Assembly (NCBI GenBank): GCA_026419785.1 | Contig: JAODTK010005796.1 | Span: 183,964-247,963, forward strand | DNA from: Sclerodactyla briareus | Lineage: Eukaryota; Echinodermata; Holothuroidea; Dendrochirotida; Sclerodactylidae | DNA: 64,000 bases | Direction: 5' to 3' | Shown here: positions 32,314 to 44,800 of the stretch, piece by piece | Position numbering within the stretch: the stretch's first letter is position 1 | Layout: each line of letters starts with the position of its first letter | Translations under genes and position numbers: made by a program | The notes under the pieces: generated by a model | The model's database searches: none | Told to the model about the DNA's origin: nothing | What the model saw: the letters and a program-made list of their open reading frames with translations, nothing else

Positions 32314-32838
32314 ACAGGGGTTTGTTGAGGCAATCACGATTGGTTAAAGTGTCGTCCTGCACATATATAGTGCAGTCAGGCCTGATCGAGGTGATAAGTC
32401 AAACACCGGTTCCAACACGCCTAGTAACTACTACAAGACGCAATACTACTCCACCAAGCACTCCATTCATGGAAGGTTAGGTACCAAAACCAACAGACTA
32501 GATGACCATGCCCCCGCCGACAGTGCTTGTATTGTGCACACATCAAATGATTACAGCTGGACCTTGACCTCTAATTCCTGAAAACTCCATATGTATTGAT
32601 GATACTAACCACTATTTGTTTTAAGCAATAATAAATTTGCGGGTTGGGTTGAAAGTACATTTTGAAAGCTCGACCCACAAAATGACCATAGTAGGGTTAT
32701 CAAATTAGTCATCATCCTCAGAATGGCTCCATGCCTGCCATGCTTGACAGAAAAACTATCGAAAAGGCGCGTTACATGACCTATGTACAGTCCCCAAGGT
32801 GTTGGGATCATAACTGCCCTCGACAGCGAGATGCGCGT
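32314..32838 (+). mobile_element. tRNA-like-headed repeat family E, copy 2
   Basis: Opens with GGCAATCACGATTGGTTAAAG and has a B-box-like ACCGGTTCCAAC near 32404. It is colinear with copy 1 at a period of about 856 bases. The 320 bases between the copies (31993-32313) are not obviously shared. Confidence 0.7.
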
Positions 32839-33584
32839 TCACAGCATAGCCTCCAAACTTTCCCTTCTACCTTCCCAAAACAATGGGGATCATGTACTCA
32901 TAGGGAAACACAACCCAAGTATAGTCTGATCCATCCATTCGGTATCAAGTGATCGTGTTACAAGCCACGGACATTACACGGGGCCCACCACACACGCATG
33001 CACAAACACACACATTTTGCATTACTACATAAAATTCTTTTGACTCCAACAAGGAATCCAAAAAGCAACCTGCCACTGGTTGGCCAATAAATCAATACAG
33101 CCAGAAAAGATTTGTGTAAGAAAAGTATCCTTTTATTCAGATGCTGACAACTGTGAATTCTACTGTCCCTGGCATTCCACCAAATGGGCATAGACTATTT
33201 TAGAATGCTCTACAATATAGAAACTACCACGTTAATGCAATGACATACAAATCATGTTAGGAAAAGATGGAGTTCTCAGCAGAAATGATCTATTTCACCA
33301 TGTAACTGTTGAATACGTCACCAGAAATGAAATCTGTGTGGTTGGTATTATTATTTAGTGTAGTTGTAAGGTTTCAAAATGGGAGTTGTGCTTATCCCTC
33401 AAAGATGGTGAGTGCTCCAACAGATTGACAATGTTTTTCTGAGTGAATGTATCACAAAGTGCATCTGAGAGTTACATCCTGATAATTAATCCCATATTAA
33501 TCCACACCCTCTAGACCACCACAATACAGGTGCCACAATGATAGGGGAAGACACTGCGATTGGTCGAAAGACAGGCCTCAGTTA

Positions 33585-34190
33585 TCCCGCCGCACCTGGA
33601 AGTGTCCGGGGATATATTGGTTTTGGGTGTGTTGCCGCCGCTGTCCCAGGCTCCGCCCCGCCGGAAAAAAATCTAGGCGTCTGCGCAATAACTCTTTAAT
33701 GCTCAATCCGACTAGTGAAAAAATCTCGGATGAAGTTCGAAAGTGGGCAGCACTGCAAGCTGGGGGCACTAAGTGCATTAACTTTACGTGAAATTTTCAG
33801 TTAGTCGGATTTGAAACGGAAACTTGGTGTGCGTCGGGACCATAGTTGTACCTGAAAAATGTGGAGGTCATTTCAAGTCATCGAGGTCAATTTGTGCATT
33901 TATGCGATTTTAAACTTTGTCAGATTTGAACGAAACAATTGATGGATGGGAGCGACATTTGTTCCTCACAAGTTGGAAGTATTTCAAGCCCTCGTGAGCG
34001 TCAACTTTGCATAATTTACTAACATGGATTACACAAAACTTGGTGGATGAAGTTTATCTTGAATTGGTTTCTGACCAAAATGGGGGCGTCTTTATGGGGT
34101 GTTAGACATACTTCTTCCCAATGATGCCCTCAAAAGCGGGGATAGACACGTGGGCGGTTTACCCGCCTACACATGTATAGTGTATCATGA
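33585..34190 (+). repeat. Dispersed repeat family C, copy 2
   Basis: Short copy without the tandem expansion. CCGGGGATATATTGGTTTTG is followed by a CCGCCG-rich patch, CTAGGCGT, several AAACTTGGTG and GAGGTCA blocks, and GGGCGGTTTACCCGCCTACA. The terminal GGCGGTTTACCCGCC is itself nearly palindromic. Confidence 0.8.
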
Positions 34191-37100
34191 AATTGAGAGC
34201 AGCAACCAATACAGAACGAGCATGTTTCAGTGTTGGAATTATCAAACAGTACAAGCAATGAATGCCATATTTGGTGCACGTTACACTTGAAAATAATGGA
34301 TTATTAAGAAGGGTAAGTGAATTATTATCGATCGAGGTTGGTGGCCATGTGAGGAGTATCGATTGCGAAAGTAGTAGCCATTGAATCATTTTTACAAATA
34401 TTCTGTATATGAGGCCGAGTGCCTTGTTCAACAGCCCAATTACAGAGGTGATTGTATAGGAAATGCCTCCGGAGTCTGGCCACAGAGGTAAACTACCTAA
34501 TAGCAGTGTTAGGTACATGTGGAAATTTGAATTTCACACAGTGAATTGTTTGGCAGCAAGGTCTGTCCGACCCCTATGAAGTAGATCGACACTACAGGTA
34601 CATAGTTGTCTTCAAAGACACAATTGCAAAAGGTTTGTAAAATCATTCAGGAGAGTAATGATTCGGATGAGGGATGGCAGTATGGAAGTATGAAATTAGC
34701 TCATACAATTTATTTCCTCCGGTCTCATATGCAAATCTTTCCAGGATTATTGAGATCAGTCTCTTAATGATCATATGTTGTTCCAGAGAACCTGCACTCG
34801 TGTCCAGCGTGCCAAGGAGTGTAAGGCGGATCAATATAAATGATAACTCACAGAAACAAAAAGAGCATTTTCAGGCCAGAAAAGGTCCACAAGTGACTGG
34901 CCCGAACCTGAGTGTGAATGGTCACAGCTATGAGATTTTACTCGAGGGTTCAAAATAATAAGAGCCAGTTTAGGTGTACCACATTAAATAGAGTAAATGA
35001 TGTGCACGTGATGTGTGGAGAGTAAGCAGACCTTCGAATGAGTCAGTGTACATTAATGTAACCGTTGTCGTTTCTCAAACTCCTATTTCGTTATCAAGTG
35101 TCACTCAACCAAACAACTGAGAGGGGGAAGGGTACCCATAAAAATCCCACATCAGCAGAGAAAGCAGTGTTGGTGGAGAAACTCTAAATAAAATCTTCAT
35201 GCACAGGCCCTGATTGTTCTATTAGATGCAATGGACCTGTGACAAGATTTTTTTATATTATAAAAACTGTCAACTTGTCTATGAACTAGGCAATCTAAAC
35301 ATTTTTGTTATCATTTTGTAGCTTGATATGGCTATCATTGCTTTCTGAGTGGCCTCAGGCATCCAGTCATTCCCCTGCTGCCAGAGCTGACGTTTCTCTG
35401 ATCAGTTTCAATGTGGAGAACTTGCACTAGGAGCGTTGATGTAGGCATATGCATGCCATAGGCTCGAGGCTGCATGCCTAAGGCTATAGAAATAAACATA
35501 GATATATTTGAATCTGGCCTCAGTCAATTCTTAGTGATTGTACCATTCGAAATTGCTCCCTAACAGGATTGCGCTCGACCCTCCCAGCAAAAAGGCAATA
35601 CTCTTACAAGTCCAGCACGTTCCACAAAACAAAAGATGTGTGGAGGAAAAATCTCCAACATTACCGACCGACTGGAAAACCAAAACACAATTATTGTTTG
35701 ATACTATTTCATAATTTCCTAGCATCACATAATATAACTGAAAAAATGCCAGAGTCGAATGTAGGCTGTATACCTCTAATAAACTTCCATTTCTAGTCAG
35801 CCCAAGAGTTGATCGATTGTTGAGCATACCAACATTATTAAAACAAACAAACAAAAAGCCAACCCCAAAACCAAAAAACTAAACAAAATAAAAAAAATGA
35901 GAACAGTCATAGGAAGCTGATCATGGGGCAGATTCAGATTTTCAGAGAGCTTTGTTTTTTTTAACAATTTCAATATACTAATAAAACTGTGAAGAAACCA
36001 CTATAAATTTTTGAACATAAATTTTTTGATAGATTTTATATATGCTAAAGAGAATGATACAACCTATAATTACCGGAAACCATTTACTTTTGAATATCAG
36101 AACTCGCTGAATGAGAACTGAAATTTGCTCAACAAAGTAAGCATGCTTTTCTTTTTAATTTCTCTCAGATTCAGTAGGGGGACAAGGGTTACCCAAACAA
36201 TCTTCCTTCAAATTTTTATTAGAACATTGTAATAATATTAAATACTAATCTGGGTATAAAGATGCATATAGGTCCATATCCTATTTAACACACTGCTACC
36301 ATAGTGTGACAGTACCAAAAAACACAGAAACTAGTCATAACCCTGATAGTCTAGGACTCAAACCTATATGCTATCCGGGAACCTCTTGTGAATAAACAGA
36401 AATGTTTGGGGGTTCCCCCAAACATTGATACTATCGTGAGAAGGGGGGGGGGGGTGGCACTAATTTCTACATGTCTCGACCCTCTTCAGCGTAATCCATC
36501 ACTTTCACGGCCCACCTACAGGCTTCTTCAGCACAAACCTCTTGCTTTTTGGACAGACCCATGCAGATTCTCCAATGCACAGGACTCCACAATTATCTTA
36601 CTCGGGTAAAAGTGGAATGGTGGTGGAATGAGACATACCTGTCAAGGGAAAAACTCAAATTATGCCCTTCACCAGATACTATGTAGGGGCTGCAATTTAC
36701 CCAGAAGAAGTGGGGTTTCTGTATCTGTCAAAATCACCGTTAGGGGAACACTGAATGCAGCGTTGGGCCTGTCGGGCCATGCACAACACTGGACTTAACA
36801 CAAAAATTGGTACAGGGGGATGGCAACATAGCTGGGGGACGTGCATCAGCATTTCACCTTAATACCACTTCTGGTTTGTGTTCTCTGCACAGTTCTTCAG
36901 GTGCATTGACATTTTGGGTGATGCCTCTCCAGTTGACATAAAGGCAACTAAGCTCTTCCCAGTCCATATAATCGCTCCGCATGATTTTCAATCGAAACTT
37001 CAGAATTCTCTCACAGGAGCATAAACAAATTCAGGCATAAATATAATGACATAATTGGATGCACGTTCAAGGTGACAATAAAAGCCGACCTATTGTAGTT

Positions 37101-37837
37101 CTGCTTGGTAATGCCATCTGTTAATAAACTCAAACGAACATGGGCATTGCCATGTCGCTCAAAATATCATTATTACCGTAGTTATTGTATATTTAGAGCT
37201 TTTCACATTTACTTTTCATTTTTGAAAATGTCACGGGTATGTACTTCAACTCTTATACTCGTTATAAACTCTGTGTTCAACCAATTTTAATGGTGATTAT
37301 ATTGGATTTAGTTGAATAACCCTATCTATTATCGATTAGCTAATAACAGGAAGTACATATTTTTTTGAACATGTGGTTAGCATATTGCACAGTAAAACAA
37401 CACAACACAGTAAGTATTCTACAATCAATGATGAGGTAAGGAATGATTCTAAGAGACCATAAATACCAAAATTAAAGTAGAAGAAATATTTCTCAGTATA
37501 CGTGAAGAATAAGTTAAAAAAGAATTTAGAAAATTATACTACTTAATCAGCACATCTGAATTGAGCTGTTCTCTTATTTATGCTGCAGTGGCAATTGGAA
37601 GATCATCTCCCCCAGAACCTTTGCACGACCATGCTGCGCAAGAGCACCTTCTGACATGAGGTATTCAGGTCACTATCCCCTCAGCCGCTTCGGCGGCTGG
37701 CTCGGCTGCCCTTGCACCGTTTCTTCCTCCTCCCTGCGAAATATGAACAATAATTCATATGCGATGAGTGCAAATACCAATGAATCTACAATATGGTCCC
37801 GAATCTGGCTTATGTTTAGATCTTTAATGTAATACTT
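34191..37837. other. Gene-free stretch
   Basis: AT-rich, with several overlapping frames of 60-119 residues on both strands (for example 34159-34518 minus and 35531-35854 minus) but no recognisable domain or exon borders. Contains the hairpin at 36401-36426. An intron of a large gene cannot be excluded. Confidence 0.4.
36401..36426. repeat. Perfect 12-bp hairpin
   Basis: AATGTTTGGGGG and CCCCCAAACATT are exact inverted repeats around TT. No gene ends here, so it is more likely an element-internal palindrome than a terminator. Confidence 0.8.
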
Positions 37838-38735
37838 TGTGGACAGAGGATTCCCACCTACCTGATGTTAGGCGAGGAGAACACTTTGTGGACAGGATTA
37901 CTCCTATGTAATGTAGGCAAGGGTGCAGACATGGAACCAGGCTGGAGAACACGTTGTGGACAGGATACTCCTATGTAATGTCAGGCAGGGGCAGACCATG
38001 AGAACCACTCACTTGTGGCCGAGGATTACACAACTACATCAGGAAGAGCACTTTGTGGACAGAGGCTGGGACCTTAGATATGTAGGCAAGGGTGCAGAAC
38101 CACTCACTTATGACAGAAGATTAACAAATGTAAATGTCAGCGAAGAGTGCAGACCCATGGAGACCACTCACGTTGTGGACAGAGGATTACAACCTATTGT
38201 AATGTCAGGCAAGAGCACTTGTGGACAGAGGATTAGACCTGAATAATGATCAAGGCAAGGGTGCAGTACCCTCACTTTATGGACAAGGGATTTCACCAAA
38301 TGTAATGTCAGGCAGTGAGCGCACAGACCATGAGACCAATCACTTGTGGAAACAGAGGATTATGGATTACACCTAGTAATGTCAGGCAAGTGTGCAGCCA
38401 CTCACTTATGGAACAGAGGATTTTACAGGTAATGTCAGGCAAGAATGCATTACACCTCACTTTATGGGACAACAGGATTTCACAAAGTAATGTCAGGCAG
38501 AGTTGCAGACCACTACTTTATGGACAGAGATTCTACAAATGGTAATGTCAGGCAAGAGTGCAGACCATCACTTCGTGGACAGAGGATACAACTAGTAAGT
38601 CAAGCAAGAGTGCAGACACTCACTTTGTGGGACAAGGGGATTACACAACTATGTTAATGTCAAGCAAGAGTGCCAGACCACTCACTTTGTGGCAGAAGGA
38701 GTGTACCAATGTAATGTCAGGCAAGAATGCAGATC
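37838..38735 (+). repeat. Minisatellite, about 56 bp x 16, with higher-order structure
   Basis: Consensus monomer: CTTTGTGGACAGAGGATTAC, then a few bases, then AATGTCAGGCAAGAGTGCAG and ACCACTCA. Monomers start near 37840, 37884, 37951, 38011, 38051, 38107, 38172, 38218, 38274, 38342, 38404, 38459, 38515, 38571, 38622 and 38684. The first nine fall into triplets of 171, 161 and 170 bases: a short 40-46 base monomer, a middle one, and a long one ending in an ATGGAGACCACTCA-like extension. Flanks are unrelated. Confidence 0.93.
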
Positions 38736-38879
38736 ATGCTGATGACGTTTGACTTGTCCCAGGAGGAAACCATAAGGGCAAACCATATTGATCAGAGCGC
38801 ATGCAAAAAGTGTTCCAAATCTGTTTGGTTCCAGAATAGGGTACTGATCCCAAAACTCTCGCCAACAGTTGTTCCATAA

Positions 38880-40322
38880 AGATGCTACACACCAAATTTT
38901 ACCTGATCATTCTTGACTTACGTTTACAAGGATTTTCAGACCTCTGTGACCTCAGAGGGCCTTTGACCTGAACCCAAAAAATGAATAGGGTTAGTACTCA
39001 TATGACAACTTAGCATACCAAGTATGAGCTCAATCCATCCAAGTGGGGGTGGGTTAAGTGTTTTCAAGACCTTCGCACCAAACAAAGGTCCATTTTCACA
39101 TTCCATTTTTCACATTACTTTGTTATATTTTTTATTCCAACATACATCTCAAAACCAAAATAAATCGCTTCATGTACTCGACATAAGAAGTACCACACCA
39201 TTCAACCTGATCAGGACATCATTCTGGATTTATCATTTGTACCACATTCTCAGACTTGACCCACTGGTTTGTTGACCTTGGATGACCTTTGACTCAACAC
39301 AGAAACAATAGGGTTCATGTACTCATGGGGAACTCATATGCCAAATATGAGCTTCATCAATTCAGGGGGGTCAAGTTATTATCAAAATTGGCCGCCCCGA
39401 TTATATTGATTTCCACAAACTTTTATTTGACAAAAATTCACCACAAACTAACCAAAAACAATAGGGTTCTGTACTCTCCATAAGGAAAAGCTATATACCA
39501 AATTAAACTGAATCTGACAAACATTCCTGAAATTATCATGCACGGTTTTGAGATATGACCTCTGTTGACCTACCTGACCTGACCCTGAAACCAATTAGGG
39601 TTCATTATCATAATGGGGAACACACCTACCAAGTATGAGCTTCATCCATCCAGTTACCAAGCATGTGTCATACACACACGACATGACTGGATGGATCCTC
39701 TGACTTAGTCAAGGGATCAAAATGTAATGTTCCCAATTGAAAATTCCCACTGTTCAATGTAGTCAACTTGAGGTGACCTAAATTATAACATAAATTTGCT
39801 AGAAATGTCAAATTTGAAATTGTTTGGAGTACGTATAAATAACCTTGACCAAAAATGACCATGATCTACACCGAGTTCGGCACATTATCCTCAGCATGAT
39901 TTGGACATTTCTATACTACAACCAGATGTGTTAATCTATCACATACTCACATGTGAACAGGAGGGTGGGCTGGGAGGGGGACAAAGAGTTGTATGGAGGG
40001 GGGGGGGGGTGTTGAAAAGGGGTGGTGTGTGATTGGATGGAGGGGGGTCGATGGGGAGGAGAAGGTTGGAGGGGGGGTGGTGGCGGTCGGGAGAGTGGTG
40101 AAAAGTTGTGGCGGGAGAAGGAGCAGGATGGGGGCCGGGGAGGGGGAGAATGGGGAGTAGGGGGTGGTGAGCAGAGTTGAAAGTGGACAGGTCTTGGGTC
40201 TAGAATGCTTTCTGTACAAGGTTCACTGTAGGTGGAGCCTGGTGGTGGGTGGGTGGTCAGGACAATGGTAGGGCAGGGAGTTGGAATGAGGTGGGAGGGT
40301 AGAGCATCCTCATACCAGTCCC
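38880..40322 (-). repeat. Duplicated module, copy 1 (family D plus G-rich tail)
   Basis: GGTCA-rich repeat in inverted orientation (ATAGGGTT, CATGGGGAACACA, CAAGTATGAGCTTCATCCATC), then AGTCAACTTGAGGTGACCTA and a G-rich tract (39958-40180). It ends with GGTAGGGCAGGG and ATACCAGTCC. The same blocks recur in order at 40910-41890. Internally there are about three GGTCA-type units (38900, 39270, 39560). Confidence 0.75.
39958..40180 (+). repeat. G-rich, purine-biased tract
   Basis: About 220 bases made almost only of G, A and T, with many runs of three or more G, giving strong G-quadruplex potential on the + strand. The related part of copy 2 (about 41515-41755) is also G-rich but less extreme. 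The proline-rich minus frame (39947-40219) is a by-product of this composition. Confidence 0.8.
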
Positions 40323-40909
40323 TAGGTTATTTTCAATCTGGCCTCCACTGGCGACGTAGAGTGTATCAAGGAACGATTTAGAACAATCAGGCATCCCTCA
40401 ATGCGCACGAGAAGCAAATAGCACATAACTTTCTAAGAATACGTGGCTACCCATTGCCTACTCAGGTGGGGTCAAGTTTATGGAATGCTATAGTGTCTGT
40501 CAAATTCTTACAAGGTTCGAGTCCTCCCATTAGGTCACCACGGCCTGGGGTACCCGAGGCCACCTAGTAATCTTTGCCTGAATTGTACAGTTAGTGGCAC
40601 GTGTGGCATATTTGACTACCGTATTCCCTTCTAAATGCCGCCCCCTCTCCCATAAGTGCAGGGCAGGGCGGGACGGGAGGAAAGGCCTCGGGAAGAATAA
40701 CGAAGAAGACAAAGAACCTGCACGGTAAAGCGCTAGGCCGTACCGCGGAAGTGTAGCGAGCTGCAGCACTCAAAAACACCACAACGGTACGAAGCCCGCT
40801 AACGCCAGCACAGGGAGGTGTGAGAGTGAATACAAGGCGATCGCAAATGTCTCGCCTGGTAGCGCTGATCGTTGGTTTCTATTATCACTAAACAACCAAC
40901 CAACTATTT

Positions 40910-41890
40910 TTCTGCAGACCATCTTCATGTCAACGCACATCACATATTTTTGACTTTTTCACAATTTTTTCTAATTTTCGACCAAATTAACCCCTCATCT
41001 AACCAGAAACAATAGGGGCCCTGCACTTTACATAAGAAAGCTATATACTAAACTTCAACTTGATCTGACCACCCTTCGAACGTATCCTGTCACATATTTT
41101 CCGACCCTCGACCTGACCTGAAACATAGGGTTCTTGTACGCATCATGGGGAACACAATACAAGTATGACTTCCAATCCATCCCGGTGGTTTGAGTTACCG
41201 TGTTTTACAAGCAAGGTGTCACACACATACACACCCCATGACTGCATATAAGTCCTTCGTAACTTCGGCAAGGAATAAAAATGGACATATTTCCAATGGA
41301 AAATGAAATGTTCCATGCAGTCAACTTGAGGTGACCTAAATTATAACATAACCTTTGCCAGAAATGGCAAAATGTTTGAAATGTGGATATGTTATAAATA
41401 ACCTGTCGACCAACATGACCATGATGCTAACCATTGCACACATACTCCTCGCAGATTGAATGACATTTCTATACTTCAAAAGTAGGTGGTTATCTTATTA
41501 CATACACACTGTGGAATGGAGGTGGCCTGGGAGCACATTGAACCGGAGGTGTGGCTGGGAGGGAACAAAGGGTATTGATGGGGGCCCACTGGAGTGGGCC
41601 GTGGTGGTGGGTGGGATTGGGAGGGGTCGAGTGGAGGAGAATGTTTTAGGGGTGGTGTGGAGTAGTGGTGAAATTTGTTGCGGATGTATTAAATTACGTA
41701 GATGGGGACAAGGGGGAAGGGAGTGGGGTGAGTGGGGAGTGGGGGTGGTGAGAGATTAAGTGACAGTCTTGTCTAGTAATGCTTCCCTGTGCCAAGGTGC
41801 CTGTAGTCCTATGGTGTGGTGGTGGCCGGTAATGGTAGGGCAGGGTTTGGTGAGGGGACCGAGGTAAGCATTCATCCTACCAGTCCTCCC
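40910..41890 (-). repeat. Duplicated module, copy 2
   Basis: Colinear with 38880-40322: AATAGGG, CATCATGGGGAACACA, TCAACTTGAGGTGACCTA, TATAACATAA, ACATGACCATGATG and GGTAGGGCAGGG are all in order, but fewer GGTCA units are present. The 590 bases between the modules (40323-40909) have no counterpart. Confidence 0.75.
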
Positions 41891-44800
41891 GTTTTTTACA
41901 TTCCACACGCTAAGAACGTCGCGCCAGAACCTGGCTTCAAAAACCGATGTGTGCGTGTGGCGTCAATTGTTTCTGTACAGCTGATTCTCTGTACTATCTT
42001 CAGGCGTTTGGATGTTTTACCCGCGCTCAGTGCTATGTTCAAAATCTTTTTGGTATGTGCATGTTGGATCCGATCATTTACGTCACTCGGCAGAAAGGTC
42101 CCTCGTGACGACACAGGGGCCCTCTGTACAGTTAAAGATCCCTTTTTACTGACTTTTGAAGTCAGCTTTCAGCAATTGAATGACCATTTTTATCTTTGAT
42201 AACATGTCCGACAAAATTAGAAAAGTTGTTTTTTTGGTGGCCTTGTACTTTGAGTTTGTTTTGAAATGTTAAATGTCACAAGCTGTGTACAAATTCAATG
42301 TGTGTAGCCCATAACTGGGCCATGCTCCCTGGCAAACTCATGCGGTTGTTCGCCCCTTCCCCTATCAATATTATCACTCGCGACGACTCCTGGTCGCTGG
42401 GTTTTACTGCCTCAATGGTACTTGTGTTACTTTTTTTTCCAATTGGCAAGCGTCCATATAAATGGTGGCAGTCACGGAGCAAAGTTACAGCATTTCCTTC
42501 CGGCTGTGTACCTAGTTGTAATACAAGTACTAATAATGAACACTGCCCAGTTTCTAAAATCCTGAATGACCCACTGATTTCTCTAACAAATGAGTACATG
42601 CAGTACACACACCGCACGGTTGAACTGGTGGAAGGCAAGGCGCTGCACAACCCATGCTTCCAGTTTCACATAGCTTTGAAATGATCACAAATATCAATAA
42701 ATGAATTCAGAATTGAGTAGAAATGTGATTGTCACCATATAAAGTTATAGTTGCAAATCGAACAGCAAGCTCGAATCGCTTCTCTGCCATGTTGCCTGTA
42801 ATTATCGGGGCATCATGTCAGATTAGGAGGGGGGGGATTTTTCTTTAAAAGGCTTGACCATCATTCCTGGCATCCACAACAATACTGCGCATGAGGCACG
42901 CACAAAACGGGTAGCTTCCCTTTCGCTCCATGTCTGTGGCGACTCATGAGTGTGTTGTGGTACTGTTCCCGAATCTGGGTTTCCAACCTCGATGGATGCG
43001 CGCACACAAAACGTCACAGCAGATCGTCTTGGGGTCCTTCCTAAACTCTGTTCAGTATGAGGATAAGAATGAATAATCCTGGGTGTCTAAGCCGGGGGGT
43101 TGTGTGACCTACTGGGGAATGATACATTGCAGGGTATCTAGCGATTTGACGCAAACGCAGGGTGTACTAGGGATATCTGAATCGGTGAGGAGTGAGATTA
43201 GGGCAGAAGTAACGGAGAAAACAGTGGGGGGGTAACCGTTCTCGAGAGAGAACTTGCACAACTGTGACGGACATTTAGGAAGCTGTAAAGGTTACTTGAG
43301 GCGGACGCAGACAGGCGGTCACGTGGGGGTACGCGGCCGAGGTCCCCGTTCCTGAAGAGACTATCGTCGTCACTCTTCCGAGGCTGGTACCGTTCCTGGG
43401 CATGAGGTGACTCCACCTCGCGAGAAGTCGCCAGGGTTCGCCCAACGTAGGGGGAACTGCCACGATACCGAGTATGCAGAGGCGGAAAAACGAGAAGAAA
43501 CTAAAGAAACTGAATGCTAAGATGTCTATAAACGATGATAATGAAGGATTCCATACATCTTCATTAGTCCTAATGCCAAATGACAATTCGTGTCCTTAAA
43601 TGGAACATAAGACATCTAGTTTAAAGAGGCAATGTTATTACAATTTTGTATTTCTGTTGGACCCTTAGAGGAGTGTCAATGCACAGGAGCTCACTATTAA
43701 TATCTAGTGGCATATGTGACGTATTTTACAGGATTAGCGCTACATCAGGGTCTCTGGGTACTAGACATCTTTTTTGGGCAGAAAGGGGTACAAAAAGGGG
43801 GGAAGTTTGACACTTTTCCTCAGAAAATGACATGCTTTGCTGTTATGTGGCTAAACCCACATGATGAACCGCGATCCAGCACCACCCTGATGTAAAGGTT
43901 GTGTAAATTGTTTCAATTATTTTAATTGATTTCTACGGGTTCGGAATTCAACTAAGGCTCATCTAGGAACCCTGGCCGTTTTAGCATGGATGAGCCCGGC
44001 GATGATACGAGGCGGGTAGTCACCAATCCCAACTACTCCCGAGACCGCCATTTTACGTCCCCATCAGTCCATGACTATCGTGAACTCCAACTCCAGGACC
44101 CGACCACTTGTCTCAAACCTTGGAGCGAAGTTCAAGGTCACTGCTCAAAGCCGACAGACGAGACTATTGCAAATATCCCTTACAAATCCCATAACCCAAG
44201 AAATTCACTGCAGCACAGCGGACCCCTGAAGATGTCCGACCAAGCACCTCGCCCATCACAAACTCAATAACAGCGTCTGACCTAGGGACAAATCGGTCCC
44301 TGTGCCGCTCTAGACATTCAACCGGAATATTTGCAGTGGTAAAGTGTCCCCACTGATACCACGTTACCATTCTTCCGCCCTACCATAATGATATTCTTCA
44401 GGTGTCTTGAACATTCGAGAGACCTTATAAGAAGGCCGACAAATCGTGTCAAGGTAAGACTACTGCACTCAGCCAATTGTGACATTTGGACCTCGAGTTT
44501 CTGACACTACTATTATGTCAATGATAATACTTGACTAATTTCCATTAATCTGATCATTCCTAGGAGTCTCAACTATTCAAACAAATTGGCCAAAATTGAC
44601 CCCTACTGCCCTCTGACTTCAATCACTACACACCCTATCTTCATACTATCAGACTACTGATGGGAATACGGGGACAGTATCATGTCCATCCATTCAATTG
44701 TGGAAGGAGCATTTTGTTCTTAGACCTCAAATTCCATCTTACCAAAATGACCCCTAGTGACCTATGATCTCAGATCCCTAAACACCCCATAGGTAAAGTG

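Noticed and set aside
39947-40219. Proline-rich 90-residue minus frame
   Set aside because: It is the complement of the G-rich tract; P, T and S richness follows from base composition.
41816-42684. Frames of 127, 128 and 124 residues on both strands as genes
   Set aside because: They overlap on opposite strands, show no family motif, and are not bordered by good splice sites. Chance frames in repeat-derived DNA are likelier.
43986-44370. Overlapping frames at 43986-44270 (+) and 44164-44370 (-) as exons
   Set aside because: Neither shows a domain or matching splice sites, and text near 43965 (CAGGGTTCCTAGATGAGCC on the minus strand) also occurs at 6418, pointing to a repeat.
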